Of a stretch of 64,000 nt of DNA, positions 24,301 to 34,625 are shown one piece after another; position 1 is the first letter of the stretch; each line of letters opens with the position of its first letter. Position numbers and translations under genes: made by a program. Source of the DNA: Hypsibius dujardini (lineage: Eukaryota; Tardigrada; Eutardigrada; Parachela; Hypsibiidae); contig LRSR01010243.1 in assembly GCA_001579985.1 (NCBI GenBank), positions 51,698 to 115,697 on the forward strand, read 5' to 3'. The notes beneath the pieces are model-generated. The model had not been told where the DNA came from and searched no databases. It saw only the letters and a list, made by a program, of their open reading frames with translations.

Positions 24301-24572
24301 AATTCCAAATCCCTTTCAAAATCATCTGAAGGACCGCAAAATGGGTAATCCCCATCGTGCGGAGGCGGCGGATGGAAATGCTTGCGCTGCTTGATGATCT
24401 GCCTGGCGTCCATTAAAACCGGTTCTTCTTCCTCAAAATGCCCCTTCAGCCGGGAATAGACCTTCTTCTTGTGTTTCCGCTTGGTTGGTCGGACGGGCAT
24501 GCCCAGTCGCGAATGGACGGACGGCCGATCCGCCGGGGGAGGCTGCTGCGGATGAGGCCTTTTTGCGGGCAT
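21356..24572 (-). CDS. RS-rich nuclear protein with short D-[AL]-R repeats
   Basis: Two exons, 24572-24200 and 23295-21356 (770 codons plus stop), in matching phase. Exon 1 has basic KRKHKKK signals and a VHSRLG motif. Three short related modules follow: DARQIIKQRK, DLRNELMSKR and DLRDRIELNR. The second exon is dominated by Arg/Ser/Pro-rich sequence (about residues 260-480) typical of RNA-processing factors in nuclear speckles, then a less biased tail with NLSTARR and ALDLSS segments. D-A-R-x-x-I/L modules occur in the mRNA export factor POLDIP3/SKAR, so a role in mRNA processing or export is possible, but I cannot assign a family. The intron carries a 57-bp perfect inverted repeat. The start lies 502 bases from the divergent NDH-2 start, so the two may share a promoter region. 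Confidence 0.72.
23862..24026. repeat. 57-bp perfect inverted repeat (foldback/MITE) in the RS-protein intron
   Basis: Left arm 23862-23918 and right arm 23970-24026 are exact reverse complements of 57 bp, separated by 51 bases. Arms begin AAACGCTTTGGGTTGAATCA and end in GGAGGGCGCC at the loop side. Weaker pairing continues outward for several bases (TACCAAGT against TACCAGGC). Transcribed within the intron of the minus-strand gene, it would form a very stable hairpin. The symmetry suggests a foldback transposon or MITE; no target-site duplication is obvious. Confidence 0.85.
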
Positions 24573-25074
24573 TCTTCACTGAGTTCGCGGGTCTTTGATT
24601 CAATTGATTGGCTGCAAACGAACGCTCTTAAAAGCGCCTTCAGGTTTCCTCCCGTTTTGGAGTTGAAGCAGACTAGGAATGCGGGAATACCAGTGTGAAT
24701 GGAGTGAATAAATGAATTTGGAATGCAAAAACAAAGGTTGAAAGGGCGGTGAGAAGGGATGGGGAAACCTGCGAGGCCGCGAACGATGAATTGGAGCGAA
24801 AGCAGATGGAATAAAAATTGGAGATCTGATTAATGTCCGATGTGCACCGCACCGATTGCGCGTGCGCAATTTCAAGCGACTCCAATGCGCATCTTGCACA
24901 GAGCAAAGACGATTAGCGCAACAGGCAATCGAGCAATCAATCGAAAAAATTATTGTCTCGATATGTAATTTTTCCCCGGTTGGATTTTCCCCATTTTATT
25001 CTCGACTGTCTTGCGCAAATTTGACATTGTCGACTCGAAAATTATTTACGCTTTACATTGCGCTCAGTAATAAA

Positions 25075-27099
25075 ATGTACGGCCTGTCACATTCAACAAT
25101 TTTGTTGAGCAGTTTGAAAAAGCTGTCTGTTGAAATTGCATTGCCATTTTGTGTAGTAAATGATGGTATTCGCATGCATTCGAGCCGGTATCTTTGGAGT
25201 TGGAATGCGGAGAAGAAAGTGGAAGGACTGGCGACGAAGCGTTTAGTCATTTTAGGCACTGGATGGGCTTCTTACAGTTTATTGAAGAATTTAAACCGGA
25301 AACTCTACCACGTGACGGTCATTTCACCCAGGAATCACTTTTTGTTCACACCCTTGTTGGCGAGTACGACGGTCGGAACGTTGGGTGAGTAAGCGCAAAA
25401 TATGTCTACTCTACAGGTTACAGTAGCAGGGAAAGACGCATACAAGAGTGTTGTGTTTATTAGCAGCCAAGTGATCAATCAATTGTCTTGATTTTCTTCT
25501 CAACACAATCAATCCTCTTTTGAAGAGTAGACAAGGAACTGTTGATGAAACGTTCAATTTCTTTCCAGAGTTTCGATCCATTATCGATCCAGTGCGCAAT
25601 GCAGGTACAGTTGTACTGTACTTTTTTGATGCACTTAACTGAAGGAGCTGTCACTGGTACTTGATGTGGTATCTGTGTTTAAAGGCTTCGGAGAGAAGGA
25701 CGACTTTTACCTGTCTTACGCGACGAAGATCAATCTGGACCAGCGAACCGTCCAAATGCGGAGTAACGACCCGGCCAAAGTGGTGTCGGAAGTGCCGTAC
25801 GATCGTCTGGTCATCGGAGTGGGAGCTCTCACCAACACTTTCAATGTTCCCGGCGCCGAGACGCATGCATTCTTTCTTAAGGCACTCAGTCTGTCTGCTG
25901 CCCGCCTGCCTGTCGGTCTAATTGTCTCTACGTCTCTCCGTCTCTATGTCTATTTGTCTGTCCGCCTGTCCGCCTGTCTGCCTGTCTTGGATATATTTGT
26001 ATCTGTTTATTTATTTGCCCGTCTGCACAATCTGCCCGCGAGTGTCTGTCTGCTTTCCGGCATGCTGTCATCCCGCTGACTGCTGGACCGGTTTGCAGGA
26101 AATTCTTGATGCCCAAAAGATTCGAAACAAAATTCTGAGCAACTTCGAGTCGGCCCTCCAGCCGGGTCTGACTGACTCTGAACGACAGCGTCTGTTGCAC
26201 ATTGTCATCGTGGGTGGTGGTCCAACCGGTGTGGAGTTTGGTGCGGAAGTGTACGACTTTGTCCGGCAGGACGTTGCGCGACTCTACAAGAAGGACGCCG
26301 GCTTGATCCAAGTGACACTCGTGGAAGCGCAACATATTCTTCAGTCATTCGATCAGAATCTGCAGAATTACGCGCATAAGAAAATGAGCGAACGGAAAAA
26401 CTTTCATCTACTCCAGGATTCGGTGGTCAAAGTGACGGAGAATTGGGTGGAGTTAAAGTCCGGCCAGGTGATTCCGTGTGGCATGGTGGTCTGGAGTACG
26501 GGACTTGCACCCAGGGATCTTGTCAGGGAATTGAACGTACCGAAGAATAAAGCCGGTAAGTGAGCGGCCTACAAACAAACGAATTGCTAGACAGTAGACA
26601 TAAAAATGAAGAAGCAGGCATAGATAGATAACTTTTTTCCTCTTAATAGGGCAAATTGTGGTGAATCGGCACATGCAACTGGTAGAAGATCCTCTTCCTG
26701 AAGGATCGGTCTTCAGCATCGGTGATTGTTCCTTCATCTCTGAGCAGCCCCTTCCGTGTACTGCCCAGGTGGCTGAACGAGAAGGACGATATCTGGCCAA
26801 GTTGCTGAATCAATCTGACATTAGAACAGCTGCGCCGTTCACCTTCACCAGTATGGGTAAGTAAGGCAAGTTGGAGACATCATGGATTGTTGATCACTCT
26901 CACTTTAGGGATGCTGGCTTACGTGGGCGGTTATAAAGCGGTGTCGGATCTGCCCGAGTTGAAGATCCACGGCATCACCTCCTGGTTGTTATGGCGTTCC
27001 GCTTACTTGACTAGGCTTGGGTCGCTGCGTCTCCGTCTGCAGGTGCCGTTCGACTGGTTCAAGACATTCTTCTTCGGACGCGATACCTCAAAGTTGTAA
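25075..27099 (+). CDS. NDH-2-like: Alternative (type II) NADH dehydrogenase, mitochondrial
   Basis: Six exons: 25075-25384, 25569-25604, 25685-25881, 26099-26555, 26650-26856, 26909-27099 (465 codons plus stop). The enzyme is a single-polypeptide, non-proton-pumping FAD protein that passes electrons from NADH to ubiquinone at the inner mitochondrial membrane. Visible motifs: first dinucleotide fold [17 protein letters not shown], the [14 protein letters not shown] block, second fold [18 protein letters not shown], the [11 protein letters not shown] site, and a C-terminal [12 protein letters not shown] ... [11 protein letters not shown] membrane-anchoring tail typical of the family. The N-terminal about 45 residues are basic and hydrophobic, consistent with mitochondrial import. 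No EF-hand insert is seen. Exon 3 ends AAG followed by GCACTC, a GC donor in an intron packed with TCTG/CCTG repeats. It is divergent from the RS-protein gene. Confidence 0.93.
25885..26075. repeat. Degenerate TCTG/CCTG microsatellite filling an NDH-2 intron
   Basis: Units of TCTG, CCTG and CCGT make up nearly all of the intron between exons 3 and 4 of the NDH-2 gene, right next to its unusual GC donor at 25882. Confidence 0.8.
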
Positions 27100-27981
27100 T
27101 TTCATTATCAAGTCAATGCAGCATTCACTATGTCCATTTAACTGCATCAACGGAATCAAAAGGGAATGCACATTTTATCTTCAGAAAGTGTATTTGAAAA
27201 ATGCATGGTATGTGTTATTGTTGTTAGTTATTTCTGTGATTTTGAACATTTCTCAACCATCAGCATGGATAGAAGAAAAGCAGGTTAAATTTGGACATCC
27301 TGTTGGTATGAGAAAAGAAGCCGGAAATGAAGGGATCATCACGGTGTTGGGTGCATGGCGGTTCTGCACGACCATTCATCCAATATCGAATGCAAGAGAA
27401 GATGAGCGCGCGAACATAACCCTTTCACGTGCACTTACTTATATATCAGATACTGTATGTGTAAAGGCTTTTCCTATAGTACAAACGAGTCATGTACTAC
27501 TAGGTAAGGGGCCTTTCCCCCAGTAGATGGAAATACAAGAAAGGGGGAAAGGGGCGGATGTTTTGGAGTGACATCTCGATCGGGTCTTTTGATATGTAAT
27601 AGTACTATGTCCACATTTATGGTAGTCTCACATACACGTGCTAATTAAAATGCTAATTAAAATGCTAATCAACTACCATATGGTCTCTTATTTCCTCCAC
27701 CCCAACTCACAAGTAATCAACCAAGCGCAGAAGTATAAAAGATATAAACATTCAAAGTTTGTAACTTGACATAATAAGATTGATATTGATAATAAAAAGT
27801 ACTAAATACCGTAGGCAAAATGAGGGGATTTATTCAAAAAGCAGAGAGACAGAAATTTTTGAGATGACCGCCCATATGTATTGCCATTTTTTCACCGAAA
27901 TGAGAAAAAATCATTACTCTTTTGTATCGGGAAAAATGTCTTCGTTCCATTTTTAAATAGATGTCCTCAAATAAATGTAAA
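27100..27981. other. Intergenic, no gene seen
   Basis: About 880 bp downstream of NDH-2, up to the TA flank of the first Tigger-like element. It holds a short direct repeat of GCTAATTAAAAT near 27637-27665. Open frames carry no recognisable motif. Confidence 0.45.
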
Positions 27982-27983
27982 TA

Positions 27984-30256
27984 CAGTAAAACTCATTTAA
28001 TGTAAACCTCGTCTATATTAAGTTTTTCCTTCTGCACCAATTTAGTCCTATACATATAACATAGGGGGGCGAAACTTAATGTAAATATTCCCTCTATATG
28101 GTATGTTGGAGAAATTTCACGGTCAACCATGTAAAACGCACCACCTCTAAGTTGAATTGAACATTCTTCCTTGGAACTTTTCGACGAAATCGCTCTTGCT
28201 TCTTACTTTAATCTATCCTGCAAGCCACTGCAGTGTTTATCTGCACATTGAGCTGCATGTGTTAGTTCTTGTACGCTCTAAATTTTGTTTACATGGCGCC
28301 GATTGCTAAAAGTAAAATGTCGACAAAGAAGGAGCTTACTCTTGTTCAGAAAGTTCAGCTGTTGAAGGACATTGGTCATATGAAAGAGAATGCGGCAGCG
28401 GTCAAGTAAGGAGTTCCTGCCGGTACTGTCACCAGGATCAAGAGCAACAAGGAGGCAATCTTGAGGAAAGCAAGCAATACCTGCTCGAAGGATGCACAAT
28501 GGATCCGCGTGCAAAAGTATCCGAAAGTCAACCAACTTACCAAGGAGTTCTTCGATAAATGTCGCGCTAGGAACATTTCCCTTTCTAGACCAATTATCCC
28601 GGAGAAAGCAAAGCGCTCTCGGCCACGGTGATTTTCAGGTGAGTGACAACTGGCTTTCTTCGTCTAACAAGCGACATGGCACCGTCTTTACTCTCTGTCT
28701 GAAGTGGCTTTCCCGCGTCGATCATAGTACGACTACTGCCTGGAAAGCCGATCTGCCGCAGAAGCTCGAACGGTGATCGCAGAAGAAAATCTTCGATGCG
28801 GACGAATTTGATACCTGCTTTCGCCAATTGCCGAATCGTTCTTTCATTAAGAAGGGAGAACGAGCAACTGGCAGTGAAGTTGCTAAGGATTGGCTGAGCG
28901 TTTTGGCTTGCTGCAGTGCGACGGGAGAGAAGCTAAAGCTACTCGTCATCGGTAAGTTACAGTTAACGGGAAAAGGTCCTAACGGTGATCGAGAGGGTTT
29001 TCTACGAATCTGCCATTTTAAAAGTCGTTTTTATCGGCGGTCATTTTGAATCCATTTGTATGTCTGTGCGTGTTCGGTATCTGGGAAAATCAGAGCGATT
29101 CCGGGCTTGTACAAAGGCCAAAGACGTGGATGACTACCGCCATCTGTACGGAGTGGTTGAAGAACTTTAACGCCCAGATGAAGTTCCAAAACCGCTGGAT
29201 CGCTCTGCTGTTCGACAACGCGCCGTCTCATCGGAAGAACCTGAAGCTGTCAAACTTAGAGTTGATCTATCTCTCTCTTAACTTGACGTCTGAAGTGCAA
29301 CCATTAGACCAAGGCATCCTTCGCACGACGAAAATCTTATATCGCAAATAGCTTTTGACGTTTCTCACTCCAAGAGCTGACCAAGCGGGCACTGCCACTG
29401 ATTTCTACAAGTCAGTAACAGTCCTTGATGCAATCGGTTGAATTTCCAGTGCCTGGGGTGATGTGGAGCAGACTACCGTTACGAAGTGTTTTGCTCAATG
29501 CGGAGTGTTTACCGGAGACGTTTGAGACAACAAACTGCAGGAAGTCGATGTCTTTGAAAACACCGAGGACACGGGGCTTGTGGAGGAGAGCTCGAAGGCA
29601 GCTCAGCTGGCCTAAGTCACCAATAACGATCATTTGCTGTGTTTCGAGGGTGCCTCTGACACTGCCAACGACCTTCTAGGTGCAATCCTCTGAGAGCATA
29701 AGTGCAGCAGAGAAGAAGCTGAGTCTGACATCGAAAACTAGTTTCTGGAGGTCCCTGAGGATCCGGAGGAACCTCAGGTCCAGACAAGGCAAGAGGAACT
29801 TTATTTTGTGGATCAGCGACTGCTGAATTTCGCATATGCCGACTCTCCAGAAGCTTTGCCATTGCTGTTTAAATTGCAGACCGTGTTGGAGCGGAAGAAA
29901 ATTCAAGAACGTGCCAAAAAATGGGAAAGCTGATGCAATTGACGCTAAAGGTTGTTCCGGGCTATGGCACGACCTTTTCAGTCAAAAGATTTTCTATCTG
30001 GATTGTCTGAATAATATTTTCGTAGTTTCAACATGAAGTGCAAAGGCTTAGTTGTGTTTCATCGGCTGTACTGTAGTGCCTGCCAACATACTGTATTTAC
30101 TTTTCGAATTTGATGCGATTTTCTTTGTTTTACTGAGGGAAATTTCGTCCCCTCCCTGCCCCGGGGCGCGTTTGGGGGCCTCTAGACTAATGTAAACCCC
30201 TCGTCTAAGTTGAACAAAAAAATGGATTCTGAGGTTTCATTAGACGAGTTTTACTG
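27984..30256 (+). mobile_element. Pogo/Tigger-type DNA transposon, full-length but dead
   Basis: Terminal inverted repeats: left CAGTAAAACTCATTTAATG and right, reverse complemented, CAGTAAAACTCGTCTAATG, with subterminal inverted blocks (CTCGTCTA-TTAAG). TA flanks both sides (27982-27983 and 30257-30258), as for Tc1/mariner/pogo elements. Length 2,273 bp. The enclosed transposase reading (28293 onward, +) is of the CENP-B/Tigger type but interrupted many times; see the pseudogene entry. Confidence 0.88.
28293..29935 (+). pseudogene. Tigger/CENP-B-like transposase pseudogene
   Basis: Starts at an ATG at 28293 (MAPIAKSKMSTKKELTL) with a psq-type HTH (KVQLLKDIG...GVPAGTVTRIK) followed by a second, Tc5-type DNA-binding segment. 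The DDE domain is recognisable further on: LACCSATGEKLKLLVIGK, WMTTAICTEWLKNFNAQM, IALLFDNAPSHRK and VQPLDQGIL. Many in-frame stops and frame changes (for example just after 28408, and around 28620-28830 and 28950-29040) make it non-functional. A further acidic tail is readable to about 29930. Confidence 0.88.
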
Positions 30257-30932
30257 TATATTAAATAAAAGCTGGACTGTAGGCCGAAATGTGACTGCCT
30301 GAGTATGGGCAAGTGACAATTTAGTCCACACGATACATAAGGTAAAAAACCATAGAAGTGGACCCAGATGTCCCTAATCCACATTGTGCAGGTGGCAACT
30401 CGGTCCACATACATTTTCCGTTGTTGTAAGCCGGCTTCTTTGTGGATCCTGTTGTCACTTGAGACCTACGTACTGTACTCCCGCGATTTTAACGGTCGGT
30501 TTTTGCACCCGGGCAGCGCACTCGGCTTGTGTGTGTTGGCTGCGTGCCAACTCATGACAGAGGCGGGGCTTAACTGACCGTTATAATCGCGCAGTACAGT
30601 ATATAGTATTCTAACATGTAGAGAATGAGGGGACCCTTTTCGCTTTGCTTATCTGCCAGTACCATTCTTTTCAGTCCTTCATACTCTTTGCTCAGAATGA
30701 AATGCCTCTTAAGGCTCTCACATTGCACAACTAGTACATAGAGGATTGAAAAGTATGAGTAAAGAAGATGTAGCAACACCTAATGTACGCGGAAGGAGTT
30801 TTTGATAATGACTTGAAGATGTACTGCCATGGAAAGTTGTCTCTTTCTTCCCGTGGAAGGAAAATGAAGAAAAAATGAAGATCATAGGAATTAATCGATA
30901 AGGGAAGTTGGGAGTTGCGGTTCGGTGTGAGG
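30257..30932. other. Intergenic, holds only the 127-bp hairpin element
   Basis: Between the Tigger-like element and the candidate peptide gene. Apart from the hairpin element at 30473-30599 I see no gene or RNA feature. Confidence 0.45.
30473..30599. mobile_element. 127-bp hairpin element with TA target duplication (MITE)
   Basis: Left arm CTGTACTCCCGCGATTTTAA and right arm, reverse complemented, CTGTACTGCGCGATTATAAC pair with few mismatches over about 28 bp (through CGGTC). TA flanks each end (30471-30472 and 30600-30601). There is no coding capacity. TIR and TA duplication suggest a Tc1/mariner/pogo superfamily MITE, different in sequence from the two Tigger families here. Confidence 0.7.
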
Positions 30933-31340
30933 TCACGTCTGCATCATTCGGATGAGCATGAAGAGCTTCTTGGATGTGAGAGAGCGCTGAAATTGGTTGA
31001 ACAGATTGGGCAGACGATGTTCCTGTTCCTGTTCCTCGTAAGAAGGTCTGCTGTTGTTGCTGCTTCGGAGGATCATCACATGATGAGGAGGTCGGATGGG
31101 ACTGCTCAGCATGAAGGATGCACCGATGGACAGGTGACGGTTGAATTTTGAACAGCCACCGAAACGGTTGCAGAATGGACGCTTCTTCACAATCAAGCTT
31201 AAAGGTACTCTAACTGATGCTACGTCCATGACTCGGTTATTAGAATGAACAATCGGATGACCAGTCGCATTTTTGGCAGCTATGAAGGAGAGACAGAGAC
31301 TAATGCTTATGAGAAAGAGTGTACGAACACGGATTGCCAT
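30933..31340 (-). CDS. Candidate small secreted peptide precursor with CCAP-like motif
   Basis: Single-exon frame of 135 residues, ATG at 31340 in an AAGAAATGG context, stop at 30933-30935. The first about 22 residues (MAIRVRTLFLISISLCLSFI, then AAK) form a strong signal peptide. Residues 52-54 are KKR, followed by PFCNRFGGC (55-63), close to the crustacean cardioactive peptide core PFCNAFTGC; as I recall, molluscan relatives have FCNG-x-x-GC forms. A tribasic site just before it fits prohormone cleavage. Against the idea: no Gly-Lys-Arg amidation signal follows the second Cys (SKFNR comes next), and the rest of the protein is unremarkable. It sits alone in a transposon-rich stretch. A real secreted peptide gene is plausible; CCAP identity is only a suggestion. 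Confidence 0.4.
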   Translation of the reverse strand: MAIRVRTLFLISISLCLSFIAAKNATGHPIVHSNNRVMDVASVRVPLSLIVKKRPFCNRFGGCSKFNRHLSIGASFMLSSPIRPPHHVMILRSSNNSRPSYEEQEQEHRLPNLFNQFQRSLTSKKLFMLIRMMQT

Positions 31341-32281
31341 TTCTTCGATATACTAACAGAGAACAGGAAAGAAAGGTCACGAAGGCAGGTACTATTTATT
31401 AATGCGGGAAAGGAATCAAGGCTTGACAGAATATCGCTTTATGTACATGTCATATCGAGAGGGATTATTATTATTTCTGAGGACTATGCATCCGCATTCT
31501 CTGCTTGAAAGCTTATTTCAGAGGAATTTTCAATGCAAAAAAAGCTTTTAACGTATCGGTTGCAATGACGAAGGCTTTTAATGGCGGTTACATACATGGC
31601 TCACTTCCGGTTCCCCTCGTTCACTCACTCTCTGCAAAGGATTGCTTGGTATCACTGTAACACCGACATTAGTAGGTCACTAACAAAAGACTGCATCTAA
31701 TGTGAATGATATTATTTTGACATAAATCCTTTCCTCGTTCTTGTAGACTGAGAAGAAAGAAGGCCATTAGGATAAAATAGTACGTGGCCTTGTTCCAAGT
31801 CCCACTGACGTCGACTTGTGACTTAATTCCAGTGACGGCAGGAGATGGGAAAGACAGCTCATAATTCTGTATTGGCTCAAAATACTTTTGTCGACGTTGG
31901 TGGATGATACCAAAACCATATTTTTAACTAGGCCCTACAATACAATAAAGTACTCTACAATTCAACCATATTCTCTCTTGTTTCGCATTATATCTCTTCT
32001 CTTGTTTGGTTAATCCGGTAATAATGGAGCCGGAGAGATGTATAGAGTACTTAGAGAAGTGTGCATTGTCACTGTTTCACGAGGCTATAATTGGCAGGAC
32101 GACAACCTCTGGCGCAGGCTTTTCAATCAATTGACAATGCACTATATTGCTAGTTTTATAATACTCCCTCGCTCTTCTTATATACTATATACAAATTATT
32201 AGCCCATTCTTTCTGACTGACTCTTCGCTTTAGCACGTCCATACAATACTGAAGCCCATTAGTGAGGAATGGAGAGGTATA
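31341..32281. other. Intergenic, no gene seen
   Basis: About 940 bp between the candidate peptide gene and the second Tigger-like element. It would include any promoter of the peptide gene. No motif or repeat that I can support. Confidence 0.4.
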
Positions 32282-34261
32282 CAGTCAAAGTCCTGAAATT
32301 CGAACGGTCACGTGACTCCATTTCTATCTAAACATTCATTTCAGTTCGAAATGTAAAATGTCAACGGCTCGCACTGACCGGATCGGTTGAGCCGTTGTCG
32401 AATATACATTTACTGTATGTATGTATTACGTAACCGGGCAGCCGTTGCAAGTTCTTTTTCGGCCATTGCAAAACTTTGACTGTTGCAAACGTACTAAAAA
32501 TGGTGAAGCGTTCACGTAATCACCAACTGCAAAAGGCAAAAGCGGATGAAATTGGGAGTAACCGCAAAGAGCGCAAAACCCTGCGCGAAAAGGGGCAGAT
32601 TCTGCAGGAGATTGCTGCTGGAACAAACTACACCTAGATATCTCACAAATTCTCCATCGGGAAACCGGCGATTTCCTACATCTTCCGTCATAAGGAGGCA
32701 ATTCTGGCCGCATTGGAAACAAAGAGTCCTTAAAAGAAGCTAGCCACGCGAGGTCTACGTCATCTGGCGTTGGAAAAGGGGACGGTGAAATTTCTGAGGA
32801 AGGCCCGGAAGAAGAACATTCCCATCAGCGGCATTTTTTGCGGCTTGCGGCCGATGATGTTGCAACGGAAGCGGGTATGAAGAACTTCAGGGCGAGCTCC
32901 GGGTGGCTTCGGGAATTTTGCAAGCGCCATAATTTTGTTTTTAAATTACATGGTAAAACATTCAAAGTGGAAAAAATGCTTTTTAAACAGTCAAACACAA
33001 AAGAGTGTGCAAGAGAACATTTTTCCATCTTTGATGCTGTTGATAAAAAGTGGAAAAGTTGACAATTCATAAGACAAGAATCTTGTGAGGTCTATTCATC
33101 AACTCCTTTTTAAAGTGAAGCTGCCAGCGTCGATAAGGAAGTCGTCAATGCTTGGTTCGAGAAGCTGCCTGCCATCCTGAAGCGCTACCACATCTCCAAC
33201 ATTTGGAACGGGGCTCTTTTTTCGCTAGCTTCCTAGAAATCATTTGTCCTTGAGAATGAAAGGAAGGTGAAGGGAGCAGAAGTAGCGAAGGAAAGAGTGA
33301 CAGTTCTCTTGGCCGGCAGCGCTGCGGGTGACAGGTTTCCTTCTTGTATTGTGGGAACTGCGAAGAACCCTCGAGCCTTCACAAAACGCAACATCAGGAA
33401 CGTAACTCTCGCGGAGCACGGATTCTCCTACTATCACAACAAAACAGCATGGATGACCGGTGCAATCTTCAACGACTGGCTGAATTCGCTCAATGACGAA
33501 ATAAACAAACAAAATCGCTCAATCCTTCTCATCCTGGACAGCTTTTAAGGTCACGAAAAAACTGACGGGAAGATAACGGAGAACCATTCACACGTTGAAC
33601 TTCTGTTCCTTCCGCCAAATAACACATCGAAGGTCCAGCCTTGTGATGCGGGCATTATCAAGGCTTTCAAGGATCACTTTTCTCGACAGTTATTCCGCCC
33701 TTGTCGTGAAAAAAACGAAAGACTCTGACAATGTAGAAGAGCTCAGTAAGAGCCTGGCAGTGTAGGAAGCCTGTATTTGGACTGTTGCTGCCTACAATAA
33801 TCAAGCACCTTCGACGTTCACAAACTGCTTCCGCCATTGCAACATTGCGGTGGAAAAGCCGAAAGAACCCGTCCAGGCAATTAGCGCGGAAGAAGAAGTT
33901 GAAGACTTAAACTTTCCGCAGTCAGTTGATCCGCTGGAAATCGGCCAATTTATTCTTTTTGACGAAGACGTCGAAGAGGCGACGAAATCGATCTTGAGTG
34001 TTGAGAGCGTTGTATGCAAGTATGTAGGTGTTGTTTCTGTTTTTGTGTTAAATATTAAAGTCGGAAAAGTAGGCGAAACGGATTGCGTTTCATAAAAGAC
34101 GCTGAAATGGTCTACTTTCCCGTTTGGTTTGGTGACTGAGACTAGGCTGGGCGGCTCGGGCCCGAACCGTTTGCTCCAAGTCGGCCGTTGGTAGTTTGGA
34201 GTTTGAGACAGTAAAGTAGAAACTGACAGGTGACGTCGTTCGAATCTCAGGACTTTGACTG
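32282..34261 (+). mobile_element. Second pogo/Tigger-type DNA transposon, full-length but dead
   Basis: Left end CAGTCAAAGTCCTGAAATTC and right end, reverse complemented, CAGTCAAAGTCCTGAGATTC, extend into a shared CGAACG block. TA flanks both ends (32280-32281 and 34262-34263). Length 1,980 bp. It is a different family from the element at 27984-30256, judged by the termini. The 145-bp element at 13779-13923 is an internal-deletion relative. The transposase inside is broken. Confidence 0.88.
32500..34050 (+). pseudogene. Tigger/CENP-B-like transposase pseudogene
   Basis: Reading begins at an ATG at 32500 (MVKRSRNHQLQKAKADEIG). An in-frame TAG near 32636 falls inside the HTH region (GTNYT then ISHKFSIGKPAISYIF). 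The Tc5-type DNA-binding motif GWLREFCKRHNF is intact near 32907-32942. The DDE domain reads RVTVLLAGSAAGDRF (first Asp region altered), WMTGAIFNDWLNSLNDEI, ILLILDSF and LFLPPNNTSKVQPCDAGII, then an acidic C-terminus. Stops at about 33060, 33234, 33546 and later, plus frame changes, show it is inactive. Confidence 0.88.
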
Positions 34262-34429
34262 TATCTTCGAGTTCCACCAGAAATACTTCATTTCAATTGC
34301 AGATTTAGGATAAAAAGTTCTCCAAATTCATTCAGCACCATTTTCCAACAAAAAAGACCGTTCTAATAGTATTGTGTCGTTCTACATAATCTTCCTTCGT
34401 GGCTGAGGAGCCCGATAAAAAGAGTATAA

Positions 34430-34625
34430 GCAGATGTAAAAAGGTTGGTAGTCGTCGCATATCCATGCATCAGTGAGAAGAAATGTGTTGCATATAGTCA
34501 ACTTGAAGGTGTATCCGTGGCAGTGGTAACCTCAGATGATGAAGGCGATGTCTTGATTAGCAGGCTTAGCTGCAACACCTCGCGTAGAATCAACTTTTTC
34601 TTCTCCAGACGAAAGCGCTCCTCGC
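34430..34625 (-). CDS. Possible terminal exon of an unknown protein
   Basis: On the minus strand a good acceptor (AATAATCTCAG) is followed by an open segment starting VCSIDSEERFRLEKKK, then LILREVLQLSLLIK, a short charged helix of coiled-coil type, and a Ser/Thr-rich end before TGA. The exon runs from about 34620 to about 34500. A degenerate copy of the same DNA occurs near 35350-35415, so this may equally be part of a repeat. No upstream exon was identified. Confidence 0.2.
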
